64,000 nt of DNA from Paradevosia shaoguanensis. GTDB taxonomy: Bacteria; Pseudomonadota; Alphaproteobacteria; Rhizobiales; Devosiaceae. Made by a program: the position numbers and the translations under genes. The notes beneath the pieces were generated by a model. It ran no database searches. It saw only the letters and a program-made list of their open reading frames with translations, and was not told the origin of the DNA. The stretch spans positions 2,101,888-2,165,887 of the forward strand of contig NZ_CP068983.1 in the NCBI RefSeq assembly GCF_016801025.1, written 5' to 3'. Below, piece by piece: positions 43,053 to 52,718 of the stretch (position 1 is the first letter of the stretch; the number at the start of each line of letters is the position of its first letter).

Positions 43053-44470
43053 TATGCTTCGTCCTTGCCGGCAATGGCCGCTGCGAATTCCGACGCCTTG
43101 AAGGGCTGGAGGTCGTCCACACCCTCGCCGACGCCGATGAAATGCACGGGCAGGCCGAAGCGCCGCGCGATGGCGACAAGGATGCCCCCGCGCGCGGTGC
43201 CGTCAAGCTTGGTCATCACCAGACCCGTGACCCCCGCACGTTTGCCGAAGATTTCGACCTGATTAAGGGCGTTCTGGCCGGTGGTGGCGTCGAGCGTGAG
43301 CAAAACCGCGTGAGGAGCGGTCGGATCGACCTTCCTGATGACGCGCACGATCTTTTCGAGCTCGCTCATCAGCTCATCGCGGTTCTGCAGGCGCCCGGCC
43401 GTATCGATGATGAGGACATCCTTGCCCTCTTCCCTGGCGCGGGTCACCGCATCGAAGGCGAGGCCAGAGGCATCCGAGCCGGCGGGCTTGGTGACGACCG
43501 GCGCGCCGGTACGGCGGCCCCAGATTTCGAGCTGCTCGATAGCGGCGGCGCGGAAAGTGTCGCCGGCCGCGAGCATGACGGTGCGGCCCTCGGCGGCCAG
43601 TTTCTGGGCCAGCTTGCCGATAGTGGTAGTCTTGCCCGAGCCGTTGACCCCGACCATGAGGATGACGAAGGGTTTTTGGGCCTTGTCGATGACCAGCGGC
43701 TGGGCCACGGGGGCGAGCGCCTTGCCGACTTCCTCGGAGAGGACGGCGCGGACGTCATCGCCCGAAATGTCCTTGTCGAAGCGGTCGCGGCGCAGGGTCT
43801 CGACGATGGCGCTGGTGGTGTCCATGCCGAGGTCGGCCTGCAGCAGCACGTCTTCGAGCTCGTCGAGCGTCGCCGCATCGAGCTTGCGCTTGGTGAAGAC
43901 CGAGGTGATGCCGCCGGTGATCTGGTCGGAGGAGCGCTTGAGGCCCGAGGTGAGGCGCTGGAACCAGCTTTGGCGCGGGGTGGCGGCGGGTGGTTCGGCG
44001 ACCGGCGCGGGCGCGGCAGCCTGCTCGGCTTCCTGTACGTCCTCGACGTAATCGAGCGTGGTTTCGGGTGGGCCGGGCGGAAACGGGCGCTCTTCCTCTT
44101 CGGGAGCGGGCGCAGGTTCGGGTGCGGGCGGCGGCGCGGGGGACTCCTCGGCCGGCTCGGGAATGGGCGTGGCGGTGGCCGGGGTCAGCTCGACCGGGGC
44201 GATGGCCTCGGGCGGAGCCGGCGGCGCGGGAGGGGGCCCCTCGGTAGCGGGCTCGGGCGGCAGAGCCTCGGCCGCCTCGCGGTCGGTCTCGGCCTGCGCT
44301 TCCTCGGTCTCGCGGCGCTCGCGGAAGGCGTCGAGTTCGTCGGTGGAGGTGGCGACTTCTCCGGTGGCGCGCTTGAGGGCGTCTTCGGTTTCGGCGTCCG
44401 CCTGCGGCTGGGGCTGGTTGCCGCGGCCGAAGAGGCGGCCGAAAAAGCCGGGTTTTTTGGTCTCGCTCAT
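43052..44470 (-). CDS. ftsY: Signal recognition particle receptor FtsY
   Basis: 472 residues. The first 150 are a low-complexity acidic, proline-rich region (the A domain). The NG domain carries [15 protein letters not shown] (G1), [11 protein letters not shown] (G2), [12 protein letters not shown] (G3), [10 protein letters not shown] (G4) and [14 protein letters not shown]. It docks SRP-ribosome complexes at the membrane, partnering the Ffh encoded at 50.7 kb. It overlaps mtaB by 4 bp. Confidence 0.96.
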   Translation of the reverse strand: MSETKKPGFFGRLFGRGNQPQPQADAETEDALKRATGEVATSTDELDAFRERRETEEAQAETDREAAEALPPEPATEGPPPAPPAPPEAIAPVELTPATATPIPEPAEESPAPPPAPEPAPAPEEEERPFPPGPPETTLDYVEDVQEAEQAAAPAPVAEPPAATPRQSWFQRLTSGLKRSSDQITGGITSVFTKRKLDAATLDELEDVLLQADLGMDTTSAIVETLRRDRFDKDISGDDVRAVLSEEVGKALAPVAQPLVIDKAQKPFVILMVGVNGSGKTTTIGKLAQKLAAEGRTVMLAAGDTFRAAAIEQLEIWGRRTGAPVVTKPAGSDASGLAFDAVTRAREEGKDVLIIDTAGRLQNRDELMSELEKIVRVIRKVDPTAPHAVLLTLDATTGQNALNQVEIFGKRAGVTGLVMTKLDGTARGGILVAIARRFGLPVHFIGVGEGVDDLQPFKASEFAAAIAGKDEA

Positions 44471-45732
44471 GCGGCGGACCTCACGGCGTCCCCGACAAGG
44501 CCATCGACCGACGCCCTGGTGATGCGGACCGGGACGATCTGGCCGGGTTCGGCGCCGGGCACGGCAACGGGCATGAACTGCTCGGTGCGGCCCAGGCCAT
44601 CGCGTTCGACCAGCACGCTTTCGATCTTGCCGACGCGGGAGGCGGCGAGCTTGCGGAACTGCTTTTCGCCTTCGGCGCGCAGCAGGGCGGCGCGGTCGCG
44701 AGCGATACGCTTGTCCACCTGCGGCATGCGCGCGGCAGGCGTGCCGGGGCGCGGGCTATAGGGGAAGACGTGGAGATAGGTGAGATCGGCTTCCGAAACG
44801 ATGCGGAGGGTGTTTTCGAACATCTCGTCGGTTTCGGTGGGGAAGCCGGCGATGATATCGGCGCCGAAGACCATTTCGGGGCGGAGCGCGCGCAGCTTGT
44901 CCACGATATGGAGCGCATCGGCGCGCAGGTGCCGGCGCTTCATGCGCTTCAAGATCATGTCGTCGCCGGACTGGAGCGAGAGATGGAGGTGCGGCATCAG
45001 GCGCTTGTCGGACGCTATGGCATCATAGAGCGCGTCGTCGGCCTCGATGGAATCGATGGAAGAAATCCTGAGGCGCGGCAGGTCGGGGACATGGCGCAGG
45101 ATCGATTGCACCAGCTTGCCCAGGGTCGGCGTGCCGGGGAGGTCGGGGCCATAGGAAGTGATGTCGACGCCGGTGAGCACGATCTCGCCATAGCCGTTAT
45201 GGACGAGGCGCTTGATCTGGTCGACGACGAGGCCCATGGGCACCGAGCGCGAGGGGCCGCGGCCATAGGGGATGATGCAGAAGGTGCAGCGGTGATCGCA
45301 GCCGTTCTGGACCTGGACGAAGGCGCGGGCGCGGCCATCCATGCCTTCGATGAGGTGCCCGGCAGTCTCGCGGACACTCATGATGTCGTTGACCTGCACC
45401 TTGTCGTTGAGCTGCATGCCGAAAACCATGGGCTTATAGCTCTCGGCCTTCATCTTGTCGGCATTGCCGATGACGAGGTCGACTTCCGCCATGTCGCCGA
45501 AGGCGCGGGCCTCGGTCTGGGCGGCGCAGCCGGTGACGATGATCTTGGCGTCAGGGTGGTCGCGGCGAGCCTTGCGCACGGCCTGCTTGGCCTGGCGCAC
45601 GGCCTCGGAGGTCACCGCGCAGGTATTGATGATGATGGCGTCCGACAGCCCGGCCTTTTCGGCCTCGGCCTTCATGACCTCGGATTCATAGGCATTGAGG
45701 CGGCAGCCGAAGGTGAGGGTTTCGATGCTCAT
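44467..45732 (-). CDS. mtaB: tRNA t6A37 methylthiotransferase MtaB
   Basis: 421 residues from the ATG overlapping the dapF stop. The UPF0004 N-terminal cysteines are in FGCRLNAYE, NTCAVTSEA and TGCAAQTE; the radical-SAM motif is CDHRCTFCIIPYGRG; a TRAM domain forms the C-terminus. It adds a methylthio group to t6A37 in tRNAs reading ANN codons. Gene order dapF-mtaB-ftsY is usual in Hyphomicrobiales. Confidence 0.94.
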   Translation of the reverse strand: MSIETLTFGCRLNAYESEVMKAEAEKAGLSDAIIINTCAVTSEAVRQAKQAVRKARRDHPDAKIIVTGCAAQTEARAFGDMAEVDLVIGNADKMKAESYKPMVFGMQLNDKVQVNDIMSVRETAGHLIEGMDGRARAFVQVQNGCDHRCTFCIIPYGRGPSRSVPMGLVVDQIKRLVHNGYGEIVLTGVDITSYGPDLPGTPTLGKLVQSILRHVPDLPRLRISSIDSIEADDALYDAIASDKRLMPHLHLSLQSGDDMILKRMKRRHLRADALHIVDKLRALRPEMVFGADIIAGFPTETDEMFENTLRIVSEADLTYLHVFPYSPRPGTPAARMPQVDKRIARDRAALLRAEGEKQFRKLAASRVGKIESVLVERDGLGRTEQFMPVAVPGAEPGQIVPVRITRASVDGLVGDAVRSAA

Positions 45733-46592
45733 GCGGCCCGGCCCGGCAGAAGGTTTTCGGGAAGCGTGCCTTCCCATTCGAGCGTCCAGGGCCCGGTCAT
45801 CAGGATATGGTCGTCGGCGCGCCACTCGATGCCGAGCGGGCCGCCGGGGAGTTCGATGGTGACCTTGCGGTCGGCAAGGCCCTTGCGGGCGGCGGCGACG
45901 CCGACGGCGCAGGCGGCGGTGCCGCAGGCCAGCGTCAGGCCCGCGCCCCGCTCCCAGACGCGCACCTTGATGCGGTCGGGCGCCAGCACCTGGGCGAGCG
46001 AGATATTGGCGCGCTCGGGGAAGATCGGGTGGTTTTCGAGCAGCGGGCCGAAGCGGTCGAGTTCGTAGGTGTCGGGATCGCGGTCCACCCAGAAGATGGC
46101 ATGCGGATTGCCGACATTGACGACGGACGGCGTGTGCAGGACGGGCGCGTCGATGGGGCCGATCTGGAGCTCGATGCCGGTGGTGTCGGCGAATTCCTCG
46201 GCCAGCGGAATCTGGTCCCAGCCAAAGCGCGGCTTGCCCATGTCGACGGTGATGAGATCGCCGCCGGCATTGAAGATTTCGAGCAGGCCCCCATCGGTCT
46301 CGACCGTCATGTGGTCCTTGCCGGTGGCGCGGTTGAGGAAATGGGCGACGCAGCGCGTGCCATTGCCGCAGGCGCCGGCGACCGAGCCGTCATTGTTGAA
46401 GATCTTGATATAGGCCTCGGTGCCGTCGGCGCGCGGGGGATAGACCACCATCATCTGCTCGAAGGCGGTGCGATCCTCGCCGGCGACGGCGCGCGCGACA
46501 GCGCCGGTCATGGTGGCAGCGCCATCGCGCATGTCCACGACCAGGATCTCGTTGCCCAGACCGTTCATCTTCAAAAACGGAGTGCCGCTCAC
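45729..46592 (-). CDS. dapF: Diaminopimelate epimerase DapF
   Basis: 287 residues. The two catalytic cysteines are in GACGNGTRCV and LACGTAACAVG. LKMNGLGNEILVVD starts the fold. It converts LL- to meso-diaminopimelate for lysine and peptidoglycan synthesis. It leads the dapF-mtaB-ftsY-yciB operon and is divergent from the acyltransferase gene, with a 220-bp gap. Confidence 0.96.
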   Translation of the reverse strand: MSGTPFLKMNGLGNEILVVDMRDGAATMTGAVARAVAGEDRTAFEQMMVVYPPRADGTEAYIKIFNNDGSVAGACGNGTRCVAHFLNRATGKDHMTVETDGGLLEIFNAGGDLITVDMGKPRFGWDQIPLAEEFADTTGIELQIGPIDAPVLHTPSVVNVGNPHAIFWVDRDPDTYELDRFGPLLENHPIFPERANISLAQVLAPDRIKVRVWERGAGLTLACGTAACAVGVAAARKGLADRKVTIELPGGPLGIEWRADDHILMTGPWTLEWEGTLPENLLPGRAA

Positions 46593-46811
46593 TTTGGCCT
46601 CGTTGCTTAGCTTGAGCCTCTATATGGCGGAAACAGCGTGCAATTGCCAGCCTCGGTGCCGTCATGGCGGGGTTGCTGTTGTCGCGGGGACGCTTAGGTG
46701 CGGCTTAACCAGTTCACGAGGCAAACCCCCGCAGGCACAGGGAAACCGCTATGGTCCGGCCATGGTTTGGGTTCCCGATTTTATCCCGGGTTGCGGCGAA
46801 GGGGCGGCGTC

Positions 46812-47990
46812 ATGAGCGCCGAAATCGCCGATCCGTTCGCTGCGCCGTTGTCGGTCGCGGGCGAGGCGCCGTCGTGTCTTGCTTCAATTGAAGACGTGCC
46901 GGTGGCCGAGTGGGAGGCGCTGGCCGACCGCGCCCTCGAAACCAATGCCTTTTTCGATCCGGCCTATAGCCGGGCCGCTTTCTCGCTTGCCGCTTCGGGC
47001 GGCGGGGGCAAGGCGCTGCTGGCGCGCGCCGGCGGGCGGCTGGTGGCGCTGCTGCCGGTGGTCTGGGCCAGCGCGGCGTTTCGCCTGCCGCTGCCGGTCC
47101 TCGTCGCCAGGCAACCCTATTCGCCGCTGACGGCGCCGCTGCTCGCTGCCGATGAGCCGCTGGCGGCCGCCGAAGCCCTGCTGGACGCGGTCGCGGCGAG
47201 CGGCGCGCGGCTGCTGGACCTGCCGGCCTTGCCGCTCGACGGCGCGGCGGGCAAGGCGCTGCTCGCGGTTCTCGAGAGGCGCGGCATTCGCCCGGTCTGT
47301 CTCGAAACGCACGAACGCGCAGCGCTCGATGCCAGCCAGGATGCCGAGACCTATCTGCGCGACGCGATGGGCGGCAAGAAGCTCAAGGAATTGCGGCGGC
47401 TGCGCAACCGGCTCGACGACGAAGGCACGGTCGCCTTTGCGCTGGCGCGGATGCCCGACGAGATCGCGGCGGCGCTGGAGCGGTTCCTCGTGCTCGAAGC
47501 CTCGGGCTGGAAGGGCAAGAGCGGTACCGGGCTGGGGCAGGACGCCGGTGACGCCGCCTTCGTGCGGGCCATGGCGCAGGGTCTGGGTCGGCGCGGCGCC
47601 TTCGAGGTGCTGGAGCTGACGCTCGACGGGCGCGCCATCGCCTCGGGTCTCGTCATGCGGCAAGGCCGGACGGCGTTCTTCTTCAAGATCGCCTATGACG
47701 AAAAGCTGTCGCGGTTCTCCCCCGGCGTGCAGCTGACGCTCGAACTCACCCGCCAGCTCTGTGCCGACGAGATGATTACCTTCGCCGATTCCACCGCCGA
47801 TGCCGGCCATCCGATGATCGACCATATCTGGCGTGAGCGCCTGCGTGTCGCCGACATGCTGGTGCCGCTGCGCGCCAGCGATCCGCTGGCCGGCGGGTTG
47901 ATCCTCCTGTTGCGCCTGCGCCGGGCGGCGCGGGAGCAGGCCAAGCGCATTTTCAGACATTTCAAGTCTTTGAGGGAAAAACGCCAATGA
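46812..47990 (+). CDS. BioF2-type GNAT acyltransferase (CelD/FemAB-like)
   Basis: 392 residues. The C-terminal half carries the BioF2-like acetyltransferase domain (LKELRRLRNRLDDEGTVAF; FLVLEASGWKGKSGTGL; FFFKIAYDEKLSRFSPGVQL), where the long-chain or peptidyl acceptor is usually on the cell surface. The N-terminal half is a second, degenerate GNAT fold. Its stop overlaps the start of the cupin/JmjC-like gene by 4 bp. The substrate is unknown. Polysaccharide or lipid acylation is the family's usual field. Confidence 0.8.
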   Translation: MSAEIADPFAAPLSVAGEAPSCLASIEDVPVAEWEALADRALETNAFFDPAYSRAAFSLAASGGGGKALLARAGGRLVALLPVVWASAAFRLPLPVLVARQPYSPLTAPLLAADEPLAAAEALLDAVAASGARLLDLPALPLDGAAGKALLAVLERRGIRPVCLETHERAALDASQDAETYLRDAMGGKKLKELRRLRNRLDDEGTVAFALARMPDEIAAALERFLVLEASGWKGKSGTGLGQDAGDAAFVRAMAQGLGRRGAFEVLELTLDGRAIASGLVMRQGRTAFFFKIAYDEKLSRFSPGVQLTLELTRQLCADEMITFADSTADAGHPMIDHIWRERLRVADMLVPLRASDPLAGGLILLLRLRRAAREQAKRIFRHFKSLREKRQ

Positions 47991-48943
47991 ACAAGGTCAT
48001 GAATGCCGAGGTTCTGAGCGCCGACGACTCCGCGTTCGCCAACCTCTTTCCGCTAAAACCCTTCCGCATCCGCCACGGCTTCGTCGACGATCCGCGCCTG
48101 ACGCTTCCGGCCATTCTCGACCTCGTCAAGCAATTGCCGCGCGACCGGATCGAATACAATTCGGGCAAGGCGGCGGTAAGTCAGGACCCGACGAGCACGC
48201 CGCTGGTGGATCTTTCGCCCGAGGACGTGGTGCAGAAGATCGAGACGGCGGGCGCCTGGATGGTGCTCAAGCGCGTCGAGATTCACCCCTCCTACCGGGC
48301 GCTGCTCGAAGAGGCGCTGATGTCGGTGGCGCGGGCGCAGGGCCATCGCAGCCTCACCGAGGCCGGGTTCACCGATATCCAGGGCTTCCTCTTCGTGTCC
48401 TCGCCGGGTTCGACCACGCCCTTCCACCTCGACAGCGAAGACAATTTCTTCATCCAGGTGCATGGCGAGAAGTTCTTCAACATCTATGACAACGAAGACC
48501 GCTCGATCGCCACGGAAGACCAGATCGAGCACGCCATCACCAAGCACCGCAACCTCAAGTTCGACGAAAGCTTCGAGGCGCGCGGCATGCATAACCGGCT
48601 GCTGCCGGGCGAGGGCGTGTTCGTGCCCTATATCTGGCCGCATTGGGTGCGCACGTCCGACACCTATTCGATTTCGGTGGCGATCACCTGGAAGACGGCG
48701 GTGGTGAAGCGCCGCAACGATCTTTACGTCGCCAATTCCATGCTGCGCGATCGTGGCTTTCCGCAGAAGGCGCCGGGCACGTCGCCGGGCTGGGATGCGG
48801 TCAAGCTCGGCGCGTTCCGCGTCATGGCGGGGATTGCGGCGCCGCTGCGCAAGAGCGAGTCGCTGCGCCGGGTGATCCGGTCGCTCGTGCTCGGCAAGGA
48901 CGCGAATTATTATTATCGGGACAAGAAGAAGACGGGGATGTGA
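47987..48943 (+). CDS. Cupin/JmjC-like Fe(II) oxygenase-type protein
   Basis: 318 residues. A double-stranded beta-helix core contains TPFHLDSEDNFFIQVHGEK (H-x-D metal pair) and, about 65 residues on, PYIWPHWVRTSD with a third histidine, the metal triad of JmjC/cupin_8 oxygenases. The C-terminal 80 residues are basic. A hydroxylase acting on a protein or small molecule is the likely role. It is translationally coupled to the BioF2-type gene. Confidence 0.75.
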   Translation: MNKVMNAEVLSADDSAFANLFPLKPFRIRHGFVDDPRLTLPAILDLVKQLPRDRIEYNSGKAAVSQDPTSTPLVDLSPEDVVQKIETAGAWMVLKRVEIHPSYRALLEEALMSVARAQGHRSLTEAGFTDIQGFLFVSSPGSTTPFHLDSEDNFFIQVHGEKFFNIYDNEDRSIATEDQIEHAITKHRNLKFDESFEARGMHNRLLPGEGVFVPYIWPHWVRTSDTYSISVAITWKTAVVKRRNDLYVANSMLRDRGFPQKAPGTSPGWDAVKLGAFRVMAGIAAPLRKSESLRRVIRSLVLGKDANYYYRDKKKTGM

Positions 48944-49000
48944 GGGCTGGGGGCTCTGCCTGTCGAGTTGCCTCGGCACGGCCTTGCCACCACCACTGGA

Positions 49001-49084
49001 CTTCCCCGGACTTGATCCGGGGCCTATTGCACCTTCCCGTTCGAGTTGAGTCATCCGTGGGCCCCGGGTCTTCGCCCGGGGAAG
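49001..49084 (+). repeat. Triple-palindrome repeat, core copy E (diverged centre)
   Basis: CTTCCCCGG to CCCGGGGAAG with the left hairpin intact (CCCCGGA-CTTGA-TCCGGGG). The central palindrome has decayed to CCCGTTCGAGTTGAG, and the right hairpin is CCCCGGG-TCTTCG-CCCGGGG. Confidence 0.8.
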
Positions 49085-49153
49085 TGCGGGGGTGGGGAGA
49101 GTGCGGCGGGTGGGGAGAATGCGGGGTGAATAAGTCGGTGCGGAAAGCAGTCG

Positions 49154-49176
49154 GGCGGCCTTTTGGCCGCCTTTTT
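49154..49176 (+). terminator. Intrinsic terminator after the cupin/JmjC-like gene
   Basis: Stem GGCGGCC/GGCCGCC with a TTTT loop, followed by TTTTT. It lies beyond repeat copy E and just before the convergent acyltransferase gene ends. Confidence 0.75.
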
Positions 49177-49178
49177 CG

Positions 49179-50402
49179 TCAGCGCCTGCGCAGGTTGTGC
49201 AGCATCTTGCGGATGGATTGGGCGAGGTTCCAGAGCCTGGGGTTCTGCTTGATGGCGCGCTTGGCACCCTGGCTGGCCTTGAGCCCGAGGGCGGCGAGGT
49301 GGCCGGCGGGGGTCAGGGGGATGAGGGTGTCGAAGAGCGGCTCGGGCGCCGTCCAATCCTGTTTGTAGTCGAAATCGCCGATGCCCATGTCGAAGGTCTC
49401 GATACCCGACGTGGTGAGTTCGTCCATGAGCCTGGCGACGAGGATGCTCATCAGGCTGTATTTGGCGGCCGGGCCGCTGGCGGTCGAGTTGATATATTGG
49501 GAATAGTGGCGGCCCGCGAAGGCGCCACAGGTGGTGGCGACGATGTCCTCGCCTGCGTAGAGGGCGTGGAAGCAGAGGGCGGGGTGCTCTTCCGTGAAGC
49601 CCTCGGTGGCAAGGTGCTTGAAGAAGCGCACGAAGCTTGCTTCCGCAAAGAGGTTGCCGACGCCCATCTGGTCGAAGCGTTCGCCGCGCTGGGCGAGGAA
49701 GGCGGCGTGGACACGGTCGAGTTCGTCGGATGTGGTGATGCGGCGCAGTTCCACCTTGCCCAGCATTTCCTCGAGCCGCCGCTCGCCGCGCTTGATGTTG
49801 CCGCGGCGCTTGTGGGTCAGGCGGTGCTCGATATAGGGCACCGGGGTCGGGCCGATGGTGGCGGTATAGAGATTGTTGGGGCCGGGATCGGCGGCGACCG
49901 CGAGGACGGGGTTGGGCCGGCCGGCCCATTGGCGCGGCTGGTTGAAGAGGCAGACGAGATCGAGCGTGCCGACCAGCTCGCGCACTTCATCGAGGACCCA
50001 GCCCAGCCATTCGGGCGAGATATCGGTGCCGGGGACGAAGGCCAGCCAGTCGCTGTTGGAAATGTCGGAGCCGAGGAACCGGGCGATCGAAAAGCCGGAG
50101 CGGCGTTCGACGATCAGTGGCAGCAGGGCTACCGGGCGAGCGTCGTCATGGACGACGACGATGGCGATGCGGCCTTCGCGTTCGAGGCCGGACTCGAGGA
50201 GCGCCCTGATCCAGTCATAGCGCTGGTAGGGCGTGAGGATGCCGGTGGCTTCGATTGCGCGCCAATCCGCTTCCGCCTCGGCAAGGCTGCCGTGGACGAC
50301 GACCGGAGCGGGGGCGCTTGCGGCGCCCTGCGGCTGGGATCGGAGCGACTGGACGGACAATCGGCGGCCCTTCGGTGGAAATTGCTGCATCGTCAATAGC
50401 AT
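49179..50402 (-). CDS. BioF2-type GNAT acyltransferase, second copy
   Basis: 407 residues (an ATG at 50390 would remove four). The BioF2-like domain covers about 190-350 (HKRRGNIKRGERRLEEMLG; FHALYAGEDIVATTCGAFAG; YSLMSILVARLMDEL; FDMGIGDFDYKQDW). The layout is the same as the acyltransferase at 46.8 kb, but the two are clearly different in sequence. It faces the ffh operon across a shared upstream gap. The substrate is unknown. Confidence 0.8.
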   Translation of the reverse strand: MLLTMQQFPPKGRRLSVQSLRSQPQGAASAPAPVVVHGSLAEAEADWRAIEATGILTPYQRYDWIRALLESGLEREGRIAIVVVHDDARPVALLPLIVERRSGFSIARFLGSDISNSDWLAFVPGTDISPEWLGWVLDEVRELVGTLDLVCLFNQPRQWAGRPNPVLAVAADPGPNNLYTATIGPTPVPYIEHRLTHKRRGNIKRGERRLEEMLGKVELRRITTSDELDRVHAAFLAQRGERFDQMGVGNLFAEASFVRFFKHLATEGFTEEHPALCFHALYAGEDIVATTCGAFAGRHYSQYINSTASGPAAKYSLMSILVARLMDELTTSGIETFDMGIGDFDYKQDWTAPEPLFDTLIPLTPAGHLAALGLKASQGAKRAIKQNPRLWNLAQSIRKMLHNLRRR

Positions 50403-50678
50403 GGCCGGGAGGACAAGAGGTTAACCGGGTGGCGGACCGATATCGGCAAGGCGGGAGGGCCGAACGGGCCGGATTTGCCGCGCATGAATTGACTCGGATG
50501 CCCCTTCGCGCCTATAAGGCCCGCGATCTCAGGACCAAGACCTGAATTCGAGCCACTAGTCTGCCCGGGAGGCAGGCGGTCACCACCCGTCAGCGCGTTG
50601 CGCCCACGGGTGTATTTTGGTTTTGGACGGGATTACCCATATCTTCGTGGCCCGCCCACGAAGAAAGGACCAAAGAGC
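50403..50678 (+). promoter_or_regulatory. Leader region of ffh
   Basis: Between divergent starts. It contains a hairpin CACCCGT/ACGGGTG (50584-50612) followed by TATTTTGGTTTT, and a second perfect 8-bp hairpin CTTCGTGG/CCACGAAG (50643-50663) ending just before the AAAGGA ribosome-binding site. The first looks like a terminator in a 5' leader, the second could control translation. Confidence 0.4.
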
Positions 50679-52280
50679 ATGTTTGAAAGTCTAAGCGACC
50701 GCTTAGGGAAAATCTTCGATGGCCTGCGGGGCCGTGGCGCGCTCTCCGAGAACGACGTCAACGAAGCGCTGCGCGAAGTTCGCCGCGCGCTGATCGAGGC
50801 TGACGTTTCGCTCGAAGTGGTCCGTGCCCTCGTCGAGCAGGTGCGCGAGCGCGCCGTCGGCGTGGAAGTGACCCGCTCGGTGACCCCGGGCCAGCAGGTC
50901 GTCAAGATCGTTCACGACGAGCTGGTGCGCGTGCTGGGCGAAACCGCCGTGCCGCTCGATACGGCCACGACGCCGCCGGCGACCATCCTGATGGTGGGCC
51001 TCCAGGGCTCGGGCAAGACCACCACCACCGCCAAGATCGCAAAGCGCCTCAAGGACAAGCAGAACAAGAAAGTTCTGATGGCCTCGCTCGATACGCGCCG
51101 TCCGGCCGCGATGGAGCAGTTGCGCGTGCTCGGTACGCAGATCGGCGTCGATACGCTGCCGATCGTGCCGAGCGAAACGCCGGTGCAGATCGCCCGGCGC
51201 GCCGCCCGCGAGGGCAAGCTCGGCGGCTATGACGTGCTCATGCTCGATACGGCGGGCCGCACGCATATCGATGAAGAACTCATGGCCGAGACCGCCGAGA
51301 TCAAGGCGGTTTCCGATCCTCATGAAGTGTTGCTGGTCGCCGATGCGCTGACCGGCCAGGACGCCATCAATCTCGCCCGCTCGTTCGACCAGCGGGTCGA
51401 TCTCACCGGTATCGTGCTCACACGCGTCGACGGCGATGGCCGTGGCGGCGCGGCGCTCTCGATGCGCGCGGCGACGGGCAAGCCGATCAAGCTCATCGCC
51501 ACCGGCGAAAAGATGGATGCGCTCGAGGACTTTTATCCCTCGCGCATCGCCGACCGCATCCTCGGGATGGGCGACATCGTCTCGCTCGTCGAGAAGGCCG
51601 CCGAAACCGTCTCTGCCGAAGACGCGCAGAAGATGGCCAAGAAGCTCAAGAAGGGTCAGTTCGACCTCGAAGACCTTCGCGGCCAGCTGCTGCAGATGAA
51701 GAAGATGGGCGGCATGGGCGGGCTGATGGGCATGATGCCCGGTGTCGGCCAGCTCAAGAAAGCCATGGCAGGCGCCAATATCGACGAGAAGATTTTCGAT
51801 CGTCAGGTCGCCGTCATCAATTCCATGACCAGGAAGGAACGGGCCAATCCCGACCTTCTCAACGCCTCTCGCCGCAAGCGCATTGCCGCCGGCGCGGGCG
51901 TCGAGGTCTCCGAAGTCAACAAGCTCATGAAGCAGCACCGCCAGATGGCGGACATGATGAAGAAGGTCTCCAAGGGCGGCCTCGGCTCGCTCGCCGGGAT
52001 GTTCGGCGGCAAGATGGGCGGCATGATGCCCGGTCTTGGCCAGATGCCCGACATCTCCAAGATGGACCCCAAGCAGATCGAGGAAATGGCGCGGCGCGCC
52101 GGCATCGACCCCAAGTCGATCCCGCAGCAGCTGCCGGGCGACATTTCCGACAAGCTGCCGACCGATGTCGGCAAGCTCCTCAAATCGGGTTCGGGCAGCG
52201 GATTGCCCGGACTTGGCGGCGCCTCGCGCTTCCCTAACCTTCCGGGTTTGGGTGGCGGCTTCGTGCCGAAAAAGAAATAA
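50679..52280 (+). CDS. ffh: Signal recognition particle protein Ffh
   Basis: 533 residues from the ATG behind AAAGGACC. N domain (MFESLSDRLGKIFDGLRGRG), G domain with GLQGSGKTTTTAKIA, DTRRPAAMEQL, DTAGRTHID and TRVDGDGRGG, then the methionine-rich M domain (about 330-450) and a glycine-rich tail. It binds signal peptides and 4.5S RNA and hands ribosomes to FtsY. It starts the ffh-rpsP-rimM-trmD operon. Confidence 0.97.
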   Translation: MFESLSDRLGKIFDGLRGRGALSENDVNEALREVRRALIEADVSLEVVRALVEQVRERAVGVEVTRSVTPGQQVVKIVHDELVRVLGETAVPLDTATTPPATILMVGLQGSGKTTTTAKIAKRLKDKQNKKVLMASLDTRRPAAMEQLRVLGTQIGVDTLPIVPSETPVQIARRAAREGKLGGYDVLMLDTAGRTHIDEELMAETAEIKAVSDPHEVLLVADALTGQDAINLARSFDQRVDLTGIVLTRVDGDGRGGAALSMRAATGKPIKLIATGEKMDALEDFYPSRIADRILGMGDIVSLVEKAAETVSAEDAQKMAKKLKKGQFDLEDLRGQLLQMKKMGGMGGLMGMMPGVGQLKKAMAGANIDEKIFDRQVAVINSMTRKERANPDLLNASRRKRIAAGAGVEVSEVNKLMKQHRQMADMMKKVSKGGLGSLAGMFGGKMGGMMPGLGQMPDISKMDPKQIEEMARRAGIDPKSIPQQLPGDISDKLPTDVGKLLKSGSGSGLPGLGGASRFPNLPGLGGGFVPKKK

Positions 52281-52319
52281 CCCAACGCGAAACAGACAAA
52301 GCCAGATTCAGGAGTAACC

Positions 52320-52712
52320 ATGGCCCTCAAGATTCGCCTCGCCCGCGCCGGTACCAAGAAGCGCCCGTTCTACCACATCGTGGTTGCCGACGCCCGTTCG
52401 CCGCGCGATGGCCGCTTCATCGAGAAGCTGGGCACCTACAACCCGCTGCTCAACAAGGATGCCGAGAACCGTATCGTGCTGAACACCGAGCGCGCTCAGC
52501 ATTGGCTCTCCGTCGGCGCCCAGGCGACCGACCGCGTCGAGCGTTTCCTTGACGCCGCGGGCCTCCTGAAGCGCGAAGCCCGCAACAACCCGGAAAAGGC
52601 CGTGCCGGGCGCCAAGGCGACCGAGCGTGCCGAAGCCCGCGCTGCTGCCGCTGCCGCCGCCGAAGAAGCCAAGAACGCTCCGGCCGAAGCCGCCGAAGAA
52701 GCCTCGGCCTAA
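52320..52712 (+). CDS. rpsP: 30S ribosomal protein S16
   Basis: 130 residues, longer than the 80-90 of most bacteria because of an alanine/glutamate-rich C-terminal tail (about 95-130), common in alphaproteobacteria. The core reads [20 protein letters not shown] and [21 protein letters not shown] precedes the ATG. rimM follows by 6 bp. Confidence 0.97.
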   Translation: MALKIRLARAGTKKRPFYHIVVADARSPRDGRFIEKLGTYNPLLNKDAENRIVLNTERAQHWLSVGAQATDRVERFLDAAGLLKREARNNPEKAVPGAKATERAEARAAAAAAAEEAKNAPAEAAEEASA

Positions 52713-52718
52713 TCCGCC

